A stretch of 64,000 bases of DNA. Origin: Tolypeutes matacus (taxonomy: Eukaryota; Chordata; Mammalia; Cingulata; Chlamyphoridae). Numbering within the stretch: position 1 is the first letter of the stretch; every line of letters starts with the position of its first letter. The translations under genes were made by a program, and so were the position numbers. Location of the stretch: positions 28,965,559-29,029,558 of the forward strand of contig JAKSZT010053883.1 in NCBI GenBank assembly GCA_026826555.1, in the 5' to 3' direction. The notes beneath the pieces are model-generated. The model worked only from the letters and a program-made list of their open reading frames with translations. It was not told where the DNA came from and ran no database searches. Shown piece after piece: positions 11,922 through 24,284 of this stretch.

Positions 11922-11931
11922 GTAGGTGAGG
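11922..11931 (+). other. ZMYM4: Splice donor of ZMYM4 exon 1
   Basis: AGG|GTAGGTGAGG is a near-consensus U1-type donor. A second GT at 11926 (AG|GTGAGG) is an even closer match. It would add four bases and shift the frame relative to the expected ZMYM4 sequence, so the first site is preferred. Confidence 0.8.
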
Positions 11932-12060
11932 TGAGGCAGAACTCGGGCGGCGGGGGGCGGGGCGGGGGCTGCGGCCCGGCGACGGAACCTGGGACGCAAA
12001 TTAGCCATGCTCACGCTCGTGGAGGGGTCGCCGAGGCCCGGCTGGGGAAGGGTTGCGGGC

Positions 12061-15000
12061 AGGACCCAGGCAACCTTGCGTCTGGAGCGCGCTGGCGAAT
12101 GGTCTTTAGGCAGGTGGGACAAAGATTTGCTTCTGTTTGGGAGGGGGAGGGGCGGGGGCTGTTGTTTGCCTTTTTTATTCACTCCAGCATTTGGTGGTGG
12201 GTTATCTGGGCCGGGGGAGGGAAGGTGTCAGATTCTTAAGTGCATCTTTAGTAAATCAGAGTCTGTGGAAGTTTAACTGGGGAGAGGTCAGGTGAGGGGG
12301 TTGCGGGAATAAGTCGTGGAGGGGTCTCTTGAGGAATAACCATGAGGGTTGTTCAGTAACACCATCCCGAATTCATTTTCCTGCCTTCTTTCCCCCCTCC
12401 CCCATAACCGTTATCAAGACCAAAGTAGAGGTGGTTCTCTTACCTGTGAAGAAGTGGGGTCGTTGGCGTGCCCTGATTTTGGAGAGATTTTGGCAACTAT
12501 AAATGTCATTATAATTAGGAACGTGGAAGAATATGACAAGTTTTGTCATAACAAGGATGCACCCAAACAACCTGCAGAGATGAAGGCAATTCTACAGAGT
12601 TGTTGAGTGTTTTTTAAAGTTTGCCTTGAAACTTTTCGTATTTAATTCTGAATGGTTCTTTTCTGATAGAGAACAATATTATACTATCGACTGAGTAATA
12701 TTTTTCAGACTTTTCTTTCACTTCCTCCCCCCTTAGCATGTTGAGCAGTAAGTTTCTTATCAGGAATCTTCCTTTTGGGAATGGTCCCCAAGTAATCAAA
12801 TTAGCGTTAAGCTAACCCTGAAAAAAAATTACTATTTATTTATTGAGAGTGCCCTTCCAATTTACATAAAATTAGCAATCACAATAATATTACAGTTAAC
12901 ATTTTATTGAGTGCTTACTTTGTGCTGATGAGGAAATGTAGGTGTGCTATAGATGTTAGGTAATTTAATGAAGATCAAATAGCTAGATAAAAGGCTGAGC
13001 TGGGATTTTATTCCAGGTTTGTCTGAACTACAGTCCCTGTTTTGGATGTCACAGAGGAGTTTCTTTGATCTATATTTCTCTTTTTAAAAGCATAAATTAT
13101 GAAGAACCAAAGAAGTTGCATTTTTGCAACAATTTATTAGGAAACATTTTCAACTACACAGCAAAGTTTAAAAAATTTTACAGGGAACATCCATACCCAA
13201 CTACCTAGATTTTACCAATAACATCTTACTATATATTTGTTTTATCACACATTTTCCCCTCCGTCTATCCCTCTATCTATTCTTCAATGATCTTATTTTA
13301 ATGCACTTCATTAAAGTAGTTTGAGGAATTAAAAATTTAATGTTGGTAGTTTTAGGATCACAGAATTTTAGACCCCTCATACAATAATTAGTCATTGACT
13401 GTTAAGGTGCATGATATGTCCAAATTGTTCATTTAGTATAAATATTGGATATGGAATCCATGTGTTTTGAAATTTTAAATTATTCTTCAAGCTGTGAGTC
13501 AAATTTTAAACTGGATCCTCATTTTGCTTGAGTGAAGGCATATGACATATGGTCTACCAATTAAAAAAAATGTTGGGTAAATTACTTCAGATGTATAATG
13601 CTCATCCAAGGAAATCTTTGCATCCAACTGATATTAATACAGTTGTTATTCATCTTATAAGACCATGTATACTAGAATGTTCTAGGAAATATGTATTTTG
13701 GCAACAAATTTGACTAGATTTTAAGCATATTCTTCATTTTCTTGTAATATATCTAAAAGGTACCATATTAGTCACAGGTGAAATTTTATTTTTTTTAACA
13801 TGTAAAATACATTTGTGCAGTCTTTTCCTGTTATTTTACCAGTTTCATTGTGGAATAGGGTTATATTCTGTATCATATAGGCTCCATAATCCATTTTGTT
13901 TTTGTTATTTGATGAGAATGTTCAGTAGGATTGCCCTAAATGGTACATATGCTTTTATTTATTTTTGTGTGTGCCACACTCCACACTCCAGATGAGTGAG
14001 GACTGTGCAGTACAGTTTTCTTTTTAAATAATTTGGCTATTAGCCTTTTAGGCAGTTAAAATAAACTATCTACATAGGCCTAAATAATAAGATTATTTAA
14101 TCTGAAATTATATTGATGATGTGATAGTGTATTAATGATTTTTACAGTCTTTGACCTTTATAATAAGTCACAGAAAAGTTGTTGAGCACCTATGCTAGTT
14201 GATGAGCTATCTGCTAGACATTGTGCTATGGTATTTCTGATCTTTTGGGGTAATATATTCTGGGTCTCCTGCTGAATTGTGAAGTCCTTGAACGTAGGTA
14301 CCATTTTATTGAGTTTTGTATTCCTAAAATTTGTGACCTTCACATAACAGGAACTCAAAAAGTGTTTGTTGATTTTTTTGTTAAGAAAAGTTTAGTTTAT
14401 TCTCACAACCAAGAATCTGTTGCTTGGGTACTAAGTTATCTGCTTTATAATTTTGGGGGCTTTACCATCCTTTACACCCTTAAGTTTTCTCCTATGGATC
14501 CAGATTTAGGGATCTTCTGATTGTTCTTGATTATTGTTGGGGGAATGATGGTATTTTAAGACCACTGGGTTAACAGTCTTAAATTCTTTTTAGGCCTGCC
14601 TAGTGTCCTGTTTTTTTGCTTCTGGACACTTAGATCAGTTGGTATTAATTAGACACGTTTGGTTTGATTGTATTCTGTGAATGTAGACTATTCCTTAATG
14701 CCAGTCTTTCAACTTTTAAACATGGGGGAGCTGAATATGTGGATGGGTCAGTGCTATATCTATCATCTCTGCTATAGAGAGAACCCAGTTCATGTCCTGG
14801 TACCTAGCGTTATAAACACATGCACACACACTTTAAAGTCAGGCTATTTTGGGGATATTATTTATGAATTTTTTAAGAGTGTAAATTTTTTAATAGGTTT
14901 TAGAATTCATTAAGTAGGCTTGTTGTAAATAGTTCAATTATTTATGCATGGCTCTTAAACCGTATATTATGAACCATGAGGTCTAACTAAATCTAGCTAT

Positions 15001-15741
15001 ATTTTGTTGTAAATTCTCTATATGCTTTCAAAGTTCACATCCAAAAAAGTAATATTCATTTTTGTAAATGTATATGTTATTACCTAGTCTAGTTAGTTGT
15101 ATCCATTTTCATACATAAGCTTGTCTGTAATAATTAAATGTGAGGTATATATATTTGGTATGCTTAAAAGAAAGAGAAAGCACATGTATAAATATAGTAG
15201 CCTTCCTTTTTTGTAAAAACAAAATCACCTTTCTCTCCTCCCCTCACTGTGACTATGTATGTTTGTATATGTATAAATTTGGACAAAGTTATGGCGGAAT
15301 ACATTTTAACATTGCTTACCTTAATGGGTGGGGATGAGAAAGGAAGGGGAAATAAGGGGGAAATTTTTGCAAAATGGCAAAATACTGATGGTATAATGTT
15401 AAGAGAAAAGTTGAATATAAAGTGCTATCTCTAATATTATTGTAAACATGTAAAAATTGAGTATGCATGTAGAATAGGAATAGAAAATAACAGGAATAAA
15501 TGAACATGTTGATTTCATTATGTGATAGGAAATGAAGAATTTTTATTTCGGATTTCTGTTATTTAATATTTTATAATAAAATAATTGCAAAAGGTTGATC
15601 CTTCCTAATTCCTTAATGAATTTTTCCTCTTCTGTATTTTTGCTAAATGTATTACTTAAAAACATGGTGATTCATATCATTAAAAAGTATGCTGTTTATG
15701 TGTGCACAATGTAAATTATCTACTTTAAGAATGGATTAGCT
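12061..15741. other. Unique intronic sequence
   Basis: The sequence drops quickly from GC-rich to AT-rich. A diverged MIR in minus orientation is likely at 12890-13025 ('attttattgagtgcttactt' with 'aatagctagataaaaggctg'). The stretch 13140-13330 resembles an old L1 or other repeat remnant. Otherwise I see no gene, RNA or young repeat. It is the least disturbed part of the intron and a place to look for conserved intronic enhancers. Confidence 0.5.
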
Positions 15742-15925
15742 GGGAGGCGGCTGTGGCTCGATCAGTGGGGCTCCCGTTTGCCATGTGGGAGGCCCCGGGT
15801 TCGGTTCTCGGGGCCTCCTGGTGAAGGCTGGCCCGCCCACGCGTGGTTGGCTGACCCAGTGAGCACAAGCAGCAGTGGGGGGGATAAATGAATAAATAAA
15901 TAAAATCTAAAAAAAAAAAAAAAAA
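15742..15925 (+). mobile_element. DAS SINE, full length
   Basis: Same family as the copy at 587-774. It has box A-like TGGCTCGATCAGT and box B-like GGTTCGGTTCTC, then the GC-rich body, a TAAA-rich segment and a long A-tail. The TSD aagaatggattagct is perfect at 15727-15741 and 15926-15940. It is one of the few long copies in the same orientation as the gene. Confidence 0.93.
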
Positions 15926-16044
15926 AAGAATGGATTAGCTTTTCGTATAGAGAACAATTGAAGTGGTCATTCTGGCATTGACAATGTTCCTGAGTTCTTT
16001 TCACACTGCTTTTTATCTTGTAACTAGCAGAGGCATCTGTAAAT

Positions 16045-16245
16045 AATGATGGTAATAGTTGATATTTGTGAACACTTACAAGAGCCAGTCATTGTTCTAG
16101 ATATTTTATATGTAATATATCTTTCAATCCTCATTAATTTCATCAGGTAGTCATTGCTATTGTCCCATTTTCTAAATGAGGAAACTGAGACACAGTTTTG
16201 TTCAAGGTCATAACATATTTGGCTAAACCAGAATAAAATATCACT
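16045..16245 (-). repeat. MIR element
   Basis: The complement of the MIR core is recognisable in 'cattttctaaatgaggaaac' and 'tgagacacag', preceded by 'caatcctcattaatttcatc'. Confidence 0.65.
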
Positions 16246-17564
16246 TGAAAGTTATACTGTATGATGTATAGTATAGATTAGAACTTTTGTTTATCCAGAA
16301 ATATTTGTTAGTGTTTATATTCTATTCTTATTTGTGGGGAAAAAAAAGCACAGACCTCTTTATTGAAATTTATGGATGTTAAAATAATTCAGATTCTATT
16401 TAAATCATATTGATATAAATTACTTCTCAGAAAACATCAAATTAATTTTTTCTGTAAAAAATACATTTTTGTTTGAGATCATTTTAAGATATATCTTTAC
16501 AACTCATGTGTTTATTTAAAAAAGACTAAATATTTTAAAGCAATGATTTATTTTAAAGATTGTGCTTCCTTTGAAAATAGAATGATTTTCTTATACACTA
16601 AAGAAAATAGGAGGAGATGACTGTAATTTCTATGGCTATTTAGAAGGGTTTTTTTGAATTCTGTATTAGGAGACCAACCATTATTCAAAGAAGACTTTCA
16701 TACATCCTTTAAAAATTCTAGTTACTTTACTTTGAGATAAATGTACCTGTGTATTTTAGCAAAGGAAAGAGAAAGGAAGGTATTATAGTATAGTATTAGG
16801 TTGAATAATTAGTATTATTTTGAAATTGCAAATATTTGACCTACAAAAATGACATTTTTGTATGGTTCAACCTAATAGGGCTTTTCAAAGTCAAGTTTTG
16901 GTACACTCACTGGTATTTGGCAGTATTAGGATTGTAAGAGTTTTATCTGACCTTCCCCACCCCCACTTTCTTATATAGAAAACATTTATGTTATTTTAAT
17001 TTCATCTCTATTGTTTTTCTGGTCTCCCAGAACCTTTAGCTAGCTGCTTCCTAAGCAAACCTTGTTTTATTTATAAAGCGTATAGACCCCCCATTACTGT
17101 AAGCTTTTTGAGATCAAGGATCATATTTGTTCATCTTTGTGTTCCTCACATCTTTCAACATACTGTATTTATATTGTACAGTATTTATAATGTACATACT
17201 ACACAATTTATCAGAAAAAATTTTAACCATTATTTATGTTTCATAATTCTGTATCAAACAGAAATATAGGATAGCACAATGAGCTCCCATGTTCTGTTTA
17301 CCCAGCTTTAACAACTAAACAATTATCAAAATTTTGCTATCCCTGTCTCACCTAACGTCTCACTTTCTTTTCTTTCCTTTCCTTTTTTTTTTTTTTTTGG
17401 AAATATTTTCAAGGAAATCCCAGGCATCACATTATTAAATCAGTATATGTTTTTAACAGGTAAGAACTTTCAAAAAGTACAGTCACAATGCTGTTATGCC
17501 TTGCGAAGAATTAGAAAGAATACTATTACACCTAACAAAGAATTGGAAACAAAACTTTTAGAAT
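16246..17564. other. Intronic, weak repeat traces
   Basis: AT-rich sequence. From about 17220 ('tacccagctttaacaactaa' and 'aagtacagtcacaatgctgt') there are weak traces of an antisense ancient L1M. A T-run lies at 17381-17398. No gene was found. Confidence 0.4.
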
Positions 17565-17580
17565 TTCCTGGGGAGCTTTT

Positions 17581-17681
17581 TTTTTTTCCCCCTTCCCCCC
17601 CCCCCTTTTTTAAAATTAATATAACTTAAAATTTACTATTTTAACCATTTTTAACTGTACAATTCAGTGGCATTATGTACA
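17581..17681 (-). mobile_element. Very short LINE-1 3' end insertion
   Basis: A T-rich and C-rich left edge is followed by 'ttaacttgtacaattcagtgg'-like L1 3'UTR sequence. It is flanked by the perfect 16-bp TSD ttcctggggagctttt (17565-17580 and 17682-17697). This indicates a severely 5'-truncated target-primed insertion of about 101 bp. Confidence 0.8.
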
Positions 17682-18009
17682 TTCCTGGGGAGCTTTTAAG
17701 CATCCTGATTCCCGGGCACATCTCTGATTAATTAAGTTGGAATCCATTCCATGGGTATAATCTAAGCATGTATATTTAAAATTTTCCCAGTGATTTCAGT
17801 GTCTAGCCAAGATTGAGAACTTGATTAGGTTAAACGTGATGAGAATTAGATGGTTTCTTCGGCAAAAAAATTCCTAAGTAGAGTGACCATATAATTTATT
17901 TCCATGCAGAGATAATGTTAAAAATCAAAGGAGGTGTTAATAATTTCAGTGGGACAATAGCCACAAACTCAGACTGTCTTGGGCAATTTAGGATGTCTAG
18001 TCACCCTAT

Positions 18010-18525
18010 TAGTTACGTACTGTGAATTCTTTTTAAATCATTCCAGGATGTACATAAGTGGTTTCCCCACTTTTAGTGATAATAAGATTGATCATTTGGT
18101 TTAGGTGCTGTCAGCAGGATCCAAACAAAGTTTCTTCTTTACTTTTCAACTAATGGATTTATCAGCCATTGATAATTATGGCTTAAATCCATTATTTCAT
18201 TAGAGGAGTGATTTTCTGTCATTCTTTTGTATATATTCACTGGAATTTTTCCATAAAGAATTCCCTCATCAATTATTTGGTTACCCTGTAATATCATTTA
18301 TAGAGGAAAAGCATGATAAGTGTACCCTCCCATTCCTCCCCCTCCTTCTTTAAGCTAATTTTCTGAAGAATGAGTTGATTCCTTATCAGCTTCCAACAGG
18401 AGGTTTTGGGGGGAGGTATCATTATAAACTTATGGATTTTTATATATTTGATGTATTTCAGTTCATTGCGGTCATTATTCTTTTTGATATTCAAATTTTT
18501 CTCATCTTTTCTCACTGGGGGACTC
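18010..18525 (-). mobile_element. Ancient LINE-1/HAL1-like fragment
   Basis: Diverged antisense sequence with 'aatgagttgattccttatca' and 'gaggtatcattataaact'. It closely parallels the fragment at 25190-25640, which places both in one old family. It seems to continue after the MLT1 insertion at about 18982-19200. Confidence 0.5.
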
Positions 18526-18981
18526 TGTTAGTTTCCTAGGGCTGCTGTAACAAATTACCGCAAACTTGACAGCATAAAACAATAGAAATTTATTTTCTCA
18601 CAGTTCTAGAGGCTAAAAATGCAAAATCAAGGTGTTAGCAGGGCCTTGCTCACTCTGAAGGCTCTAGGGAAGAATCCTTCCTTGCCTTTTCCAGTTTCTA
18701 GTGGCCCCAAGATGTTTCTTGCCTTGTGACAAGCACAACTCTAATGTCTGTCTCCTTCACATGGCTTTCTTTTTGTGTTTGTGTGTCTTCTCTTTTTCTG
18801 TCATTTATAAGGATATTTGTTAATGGATTTAGGGCCCAACCATATCCAGGATGATCTCATCTTGAGATCCTTACCTTAATTACATATGCAAACACCCTTA
18901 TTCCAAATAAGGTCACATTTTGAGGTTTGGGGTAGGCATATCTTTTTTTGGGGGGGGGGGGGCACGATTCAACTGACTGTA
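18526..18981 (-). mobile_element. MLT1 solo LTR (ERVL-MaLR)
   Basis: The + strand starts TGTTAGTTTCCTAGGGCTGC and ends near 'gattcaactgactgta'. In complement this is the standard MLT1 LTR, including 'ataaatttctattgttttat', which holds the polyadenylation region. A G-run at 18948-18961 lies near its U3 end. There is no internal retroviral sequence beside it, so it is a solo LTR. Confidence 0.88.
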
Positions 18982-19199
18982 GGGTCTTTAAAGTTGAAAC
19001 ATATATCCTTTTGACTTGATTCCAGTAGTCCTTGAAAAGTTCCTCACTTTCTGTCAAACAAGTTTTCCCATGATTATGCTATATATTACTACTTCAGACT
19101 TGGAATTAGCCATTTCTCCAAGAAACGTTGGTACCTTTTAGTGGCAAATGGTATTTTGAAACCACAGTCTGAACTCAGGCAAGCTTTTTGAAGTTAGAA

Positions 19200-20125
19200 T
19201 CGTTTTGAGATGGTATCCAATTGCTTATTTCCTATTTACTCCTGTGAAGACACATCTGTCTGTCTCTTGCATCACTCTTTAAGAACACTGAAATGACCTA
19301 ATAATCACTAGGCCTAATGGACACTTTTCAGACCATTCCCTCTTGGAACTTCTCCCTTATTTATAAAATAGCATTTTCATGGTTCTCCTGAATTGCTTCT
19401 TTTCATTCATTTTTGCTATCTCACAAATACTGAAATGAAGGGGATTCTTTATTCCATTCTCCCCTGCCAAGTCCCTGCTCTCTCAGGTAGTGCTTCCTCC
19501 TCCTTAACCTGTTTTTCTTCGAATATTCTCTCTTTTAAATATTGGTTCCCAGTCACCCAAGTTAGAAACCTCTGAGTCATCTTTGCTTCTTCCTTTTCCC
19601 TTATTACCCAGCTCTAATTGCTAACTAAGTCTTGGTGAAACTATTTCAGATATGCTTTTTAAAATCTTTTATATTTCTACTACCACTGCTCTAGTTCTGG
19701 TACTCATTTGCTTGCTTTGCCTTCTAACTTTCCTCACTTTAGAATTCTTCCTTTCCCTCTTCTTTGTTTACTGTTTCCTCAATTCTGTTTATTTAAAACA
19801 CTGGAGATGATTTATCTTCAAAAACGAAAATTTGATCATATATAAGATAACAAAGTGGCTTTCTCAATACTGTTTATGTTTCTCAAGATAGGTACTGGTG
19901 GGAGTCTCTCCCTTTGGCAAAAGCAGCTTGCCTCACAGCTCTGACTGTCCTCCCACAAATTCACTTTTCCTCTTTGGGAGGGTTTCTTTCTGATTATCTC
20001 TGCTATTAGCTTGCTAGCCTTTGGAGGAGTCCTGCTTGGGCTCTGCAGTTCAAATATGGAGACAGTCTTTGCTTAATCCACACTGCACAGCTGAATCCAG
20101 GCTGCAGCTTTTAAACAAGACTTTA
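19200..20125 (+). mobile_element. Diverged L2 fragment(s) in otherwise plain intron
   Basis: The part from about 19440 to 19860 has the L2-like order 'cacccaagttagaaacctct' 'gagtcatcttt', then 'ctaactaagtcttggtgaaa', as in the coding end of L2. Positions 19200-19440 and 19870-20125 show nothing clear. No gene is supported. Confidence 0.5.
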
Positions 20126-20247
20126 GAGGAGCAGGTGTAGTTCAATGATTGAGCACCTGCTTCCCATGTAGGAAGACCCAGGTTCAATCCCCAGTACCTA
20201 CTAAAAATAAGAAATAAAAAAAAAATGCATATGCTTAAAAAAACAAA
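20126..20247 (+). mobile_element. Short DAS-type SINE
   Basis: A tRNA-like unit with box A-like TGTAGTTCAATGATTG and box B-like GGTTCAATCCC, then an A-rich tail. The TSD aagacttta is seen at 20117-20125 and 20248-20256. The box A differs clearly from the 'ggatgtggctcaa' type, so this is a separate, older-looking subtype shared with the copy at 63043. Confidence 0.85.
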
Positions 20248-20256
20248 AAGACTTTA

Positions 20257-21261
20257 TTAAAAGCTCAGGATAATAGAAGGGGATTATAAAAACAAATATA
20301 ACTGGCTCTTACATATGGCTGATCAGCTACCTGCTGAGCCTTCAGTCAGCTTCCTAGTGAGTAGAGGGCATCTTTTCTTTGGAATCTGGAAACAGGTTGA
20401 AACCTGGAAGAAAGAACTCTTTTCTTTTCCAGGGACCTCCCTTCCTGAGCTAAGATTTCTTGTTTCTTGAATGACTAACATTGGGACTATCACTTCACTT
20501 TGGGAGAGATTCATTCCCATTCTTGCAGGAATCAGGAATGTATTGCTACTCTTTGGCACCAGTAGAGCACATCACTCAACATCAGTATAAGAGACATTGA
20601 TTTATTCAACAAATATTTAGGATGTTTGTCAGGCACAGTTCTAGGTACTGGAGAAATAGCAATGAAGAAGAAAGACAAGGTTTGTGTCAGTGGTAGGGGG
20701 CATGATAGAAAATAAACGAGAAGTAGATAAAATAATTTCATATAGTAAAGGAAATAATATAGCATAGGATAATATATTGAATGATTAGGGTGGGGAGGAG
20801 CAGTATTAGACATTTCTTTGAGAAGGCAAGTTGATGGTCTTGGTTCTTTAAAAGATTCCTTTAGCTCCTTTGTAGAGGATAAACTTCAGGAGCAATATGA
20901 GAAATGAGTCAGTTAGGAGGCTATTGGTATAATCCTAGTGAGAGATTACTCATGGTGTGGAGTGGAGTGGATGGTAAGAATTGTTTGGAATATACTTTGG
21001 AGGTAGCATCCATAGGACTTGCTGATGAATGTATATTATCTATATGTATTATTAGAAGACTGCTGTCTCCTCTAAGTTTTCAGTTTGAAAAACTGCATAG
21101 TTCGTGGTACCATAAACCAAGGTGGGAAACTAGAGAAAGAATATGGATAGTAATGGGGGCAGTAGGGATGTGGAGGAATTAGTTCCTATTTCCTTAGCTT
21201 AGGTTACTCTACTGATAGAAAAATTGTTGACTACCTAATGACCACAATGGAAAGTCTAGAT
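20257..21261. other. Intronic, nothing recognised
   Basis: Possible trace of an old MIR/L2 tail near 20590-20660 ('tttattcaacaaatatttag'). The 92-codon ORF at 20904-21182 has no recognisable features. Confidence 0.4.
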
Positions 21262-21526
21262 CAGCATTTTTCAGCTTCAGCACTGTTGACATTTTGGGAA
21301 CTGTTGACATTTTGGACCGGATAATTCTTTTTTAGGGCTGTCCCATGCATGGTAGTATGTTTAGCAGTATACTTGCCCTCTAACGACTAGATGGTAGTAG
21401 CACCACTTATCAGTCGTGACAACCAAAAATATCTCCAGATATTGCCAGGTGTCTCCATGTCTCCTGGGGGGTGGGGGTGGGGGTGGTGAGAGTTGTCATT
21501 GCCCCTGGTTGACAACCATTGGTGCA
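21262..21526 (-). mobile_element. MER20 (hAT-Charlie) DNA transposon
   Basis: In complement this follows MER20: 'caatggttgtcaaccagggg' at one end, the 'gacaaccaaaaatatctcca' segment, and 'ccggataattcttttttagg'. A short internal duplication of 'ctgttgacattttgg' is visible at the left. MER20 is a non-autonomous element common to placental mammals. Confidence 0.8.
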
Positions 21527-21719
21527 GATATTTTTACCATAAACCCTAAAGCCTTTCCAAATTCTTCTACTCTATGTTTCCAGTCGCTTGTCATTCCTTA
21601 TATAAATTCTGCTAATACAGCCACATTGATTGACATGCCAGTTTCTTACCTCTGTAGCTTTTTAAAAGTCATTGATACCAGCAGCAGGGGAAATGGGTTT
21701 ACTACTTAATGGGTAAAGA

Positions 21720-22125
21720 GTTTTCTGTTTTCAGTGATGAAAAAGTTTTAGTAATGGAAGATGGTGATAGCACAACATTGTAAAAGTAATTAGTGCCGCT
21801 GAGTTGTACACTTAAAAAATGGTTAAAATTGCAAATTTTATGTTTCATATATGTTTACTACATTAAAAAAAGTTATTCATAATATTTACTCAGCCATAAC
21901 TACCATCAGTACTTAGTGTATTTCCTTCCAGGATATTCTGTGCATATGTAAATTTTAATATGGTTAACATCATATATACCTGTGGGTGAATTGTATGCTA
22001 TTTTAATTATATCTCAATAATTGTTTCCCAGAAAAAGAGACCAAAACAAAACAAATAATAAAAAACATACACACACAAAAGCAAAAAAAGCAAAAAAAAA
22101 AAAAAAAAAAAAAAAAAATATTTGT
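21720..22125 (+). mobile_element. Old LINE-1 3' end with long A-tail
   Basis: 'gatagcacaacattgtaaaa' and 'gagttgtacacttaaaaaat' follow an L1M 3'UTR. A second degraded stretch ends in an A-rich tract at 22082-22119. This A-tract, 27 or more uninterrupted As, is a likely length polymorphism. Confidence 0.55.
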
Positions 22126-22229
22126 TGCCCCAAAAAGGTTCTTACCTAACAATATTATGTGTAGTTTTTGTCTACAGCTCTAGTTTCCTAGAAGTGAAAT
22201 TTCTGGTTCAAGGTACATGAAAAATATAT

Positions 22230-23015
22230 TTAAAGTCAGATTTATTGAGGTATAATTTTATAGAGTAAAATTCATCTTTAAAATTGTACAGTTCTATGAG
22301 TTTTGACAAATGCATATAGTTGTTTAAGTACCATCACAATCAAGATATAGAACAGTTCCATTATCCCCCAAATTTCTTCATTCCCCTTTATAGGCACCCT
22401 TTCCCCCACCTCCAGTCCCCAGCAACCACTGATCTATTTTCTATCTTATAGTTTTGCCTTATCAGAAAATGATGTAAATGTTATCACATAGTGTACAGCC
22501 TTCTGAGTCAGGCTTCTTCCTCTTAGCATAATGCATTTGAGCTTCATTCGTGTTGTTGCATGTATCAGTAGGTTATTTTTATTGTTTTGTAATAATCTTT
22601 TTTTTTTTTTTTTTTTTTAAAGATTTTATTTATTTATTCATTTATCCCCCCCTTGCTGCTTGTGCTCGCTGGGTCAGCTAACCACGCCGTGTGGGCGGGC
22701 TTGCCTTCACCAGGAGGCCCCGGGAACCGAACCCGGGACCTCCCATATGGTAAACGGGAGCCCTACTGATTGAGCCACAGCCGCTTCCCTGTAATAATCT
22801 ATTTTATGTATGTAACACAACTTGTTTATACATTTACCAGTTGGAAGGCATTTGTGTTATCTCTAGTTTTTGGTGATTGTGAATAAAGTTGCTATACATT
22901 TGCCTATAGGTGTTTAGACATATTTTCATTTCTCTTCAGTAAATAATTAGGAGTGAAATTGCTGGGTCTTGTGGTAGTTCTGTTTAGCTTTTTAAGGAAC
23001 CATTATCAAGCCCTT
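22230..23015 (-). mobile_element. LINE-1 (L1M) fragment, antisense
   Basis: 'ttattgaggtataattttat' followed by 'agtaccatcacaatcaagat' and later 'ggtgattgtgaataaagttg' is the complement of an L1M 3'UTR and ORF2 end. A DAS SINE interrupts it at 22599-22789. Confidence 0.8.
22599..22789 (-). mobile_element. DAS SINE, antisense, full length
   Basis: Complement of the long DAS type. It begins with a T-run, then 'gattttatttatttattcat' and a C-run, and ends 'cagccgcttcc'. The TSD tgtaataatct lies at 22588-22598 and 22790-22800. Confidence 0.93.
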
Positions 23016-24284
23016 TTTACACCATATTCTGTCTTTCATACCATAGTACTTTGTATTTGAGTCATCCAAGGAAAGACTGTCCTAAAGGTAGTTGGGAACT
23101 GAAGCCTAAGTTAAGGGTTTGAGGCAGGTGAACATATAAATATGAATATAAATATAACAGTATATACACTTATACATAAATATTTATATATATTTAATTT
23201 TGTAGAAATCAGCAGGTAAGTAATATTACAGGACCCAGGAGAAAGCATTTCATGGTGTAGTAGTTGTTTTTAATAAGCCGTGTATGGAGGACGGATGTGG
23301 CTCAAACGGTTGGGCGTCTGTCTCCCATATGGAGGGACCTGGGTTTGATCCCAGGGACCGCCCGGTTTAAAAAAAAAAAAAAAAAAAATAAGCAGTGTAT
23401 ACTTCAGAATATCCTGGGGTAATTCCTCTCCCTCCCTTAAAATATACCAGGGCCTTCTGAAATAGAATACTATATGGAAGAGGAGGGGAGAATTTCAAGA
23501 CAGAAACCACTGATAGTAGAATCATGATCATGGTACTTAGTAGTAACATGGTTTTTATTTCTTTACGGATAAAATGGAAATAAAGACACTGCTTAATTGG
23601 GTTTTAGTAGATTTCAATAGGTTAATGTACCTGAAATTCCAAGTATATAAAATTGTTGGTAATTTCAGTAAGCAAAGAAGAAAGAACAGGAGCCAGAAGT
23701 AGTGTTAAGGAAGTTCGAGAAGTCATTGCCAAGAAGTGGGAGTGAACATTACTCTTTTCTGTGCCTTTCATTCTATGTGACACGTGAATTATTTAAGAAT
23801 CAAAATAGTTGCTACAATTATTCTTTCTTTCAACTCTTTTCTTCTCCTAAAATTGACTATGACATTTTCATTTCTTGAGTTTTAACATATCATAGTAACC
23901 CTTGTTTCATGTAAACAAATTTTTCTATAGAATTTCTTTCTACCTTTTTCTCTAAAGGTAGTTCTAGAAAATATGCGTGTTTACTGTCCTATTTTTTTCC
24001 ATGTTTGATGGCTTAACATAGAGAAGTAGCTACATTTTTTTACTATAATTCTTATACATTGAAATAATTTTGCTTTAAAGTGAAGCAGTATCTGTAATAA
24101 TGAAGAAGAAAATGGATGCTATCTATGGTATCAAAGGAGGATTTACTTAATTTTTATAGTTGCTATTTGTTGGAAGAAAAGAAAGGCCTAAAAGTAGTGA
24201 GTTGTTTTTAGGGTTGCTGTAAGTTTTATCTGAGAAAAGCTGCTTGTTTAGTCATAGAACACAACTCTGCTTTTTAAAAAACCT
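23016..24284. other. Intronic, mostly unique
   Basis: Apart from the SINE at 23286-23386 I see only AT-rich unique sequence and TA-rich bits at 23145-23200. No gene is supported. Confidence 0.45.
23286..23386 (+). mobile_element. Short DAS-type SINE
   Basis: Single tRNA-like unit with box A-like TGTGGCTCAAACGGTTGG and box B-like GGTTTGATCCC, then an A-tail. The TSD is aataagccgtgtat at 23272-23285 and aataagcagtgtat at 23387-23400, with one mismatch. Confidence 0.9.

Larger units (their letters stand above)
11360..12060 (+). promoter_or_regulatory. ZMYM4: CpG-island promoter of ZMYM4
   Basis: GC content and CpG frequency rise sharply here compared with the AT-rich DNA on both sides. No TATA box is seen, which fits a housekeeping-type promoter. 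Visible candidate sites are TGCGTCAT (11361-11368, ATF/CREB-like), an NRF1-like element at 11514-11524, a GC box tgggcgggg (11807-11815), dense GC boxes just inside the intron (11949-11968), and a YY1-like site over the start codon. The motif tccctttaag occurs twice (11371-11380 and 11558-11567). The transcription start cannot be placed from sequence alone. Confidence 0.85.

Noticed and set aside
11623..12276. Overlapping ORFs on both strands of the CpG island
   Set aside because: Long frames are expected in GC-rich DNA with few stop codons. Only the short MAEREVESGPRKR exon matches a known protein.
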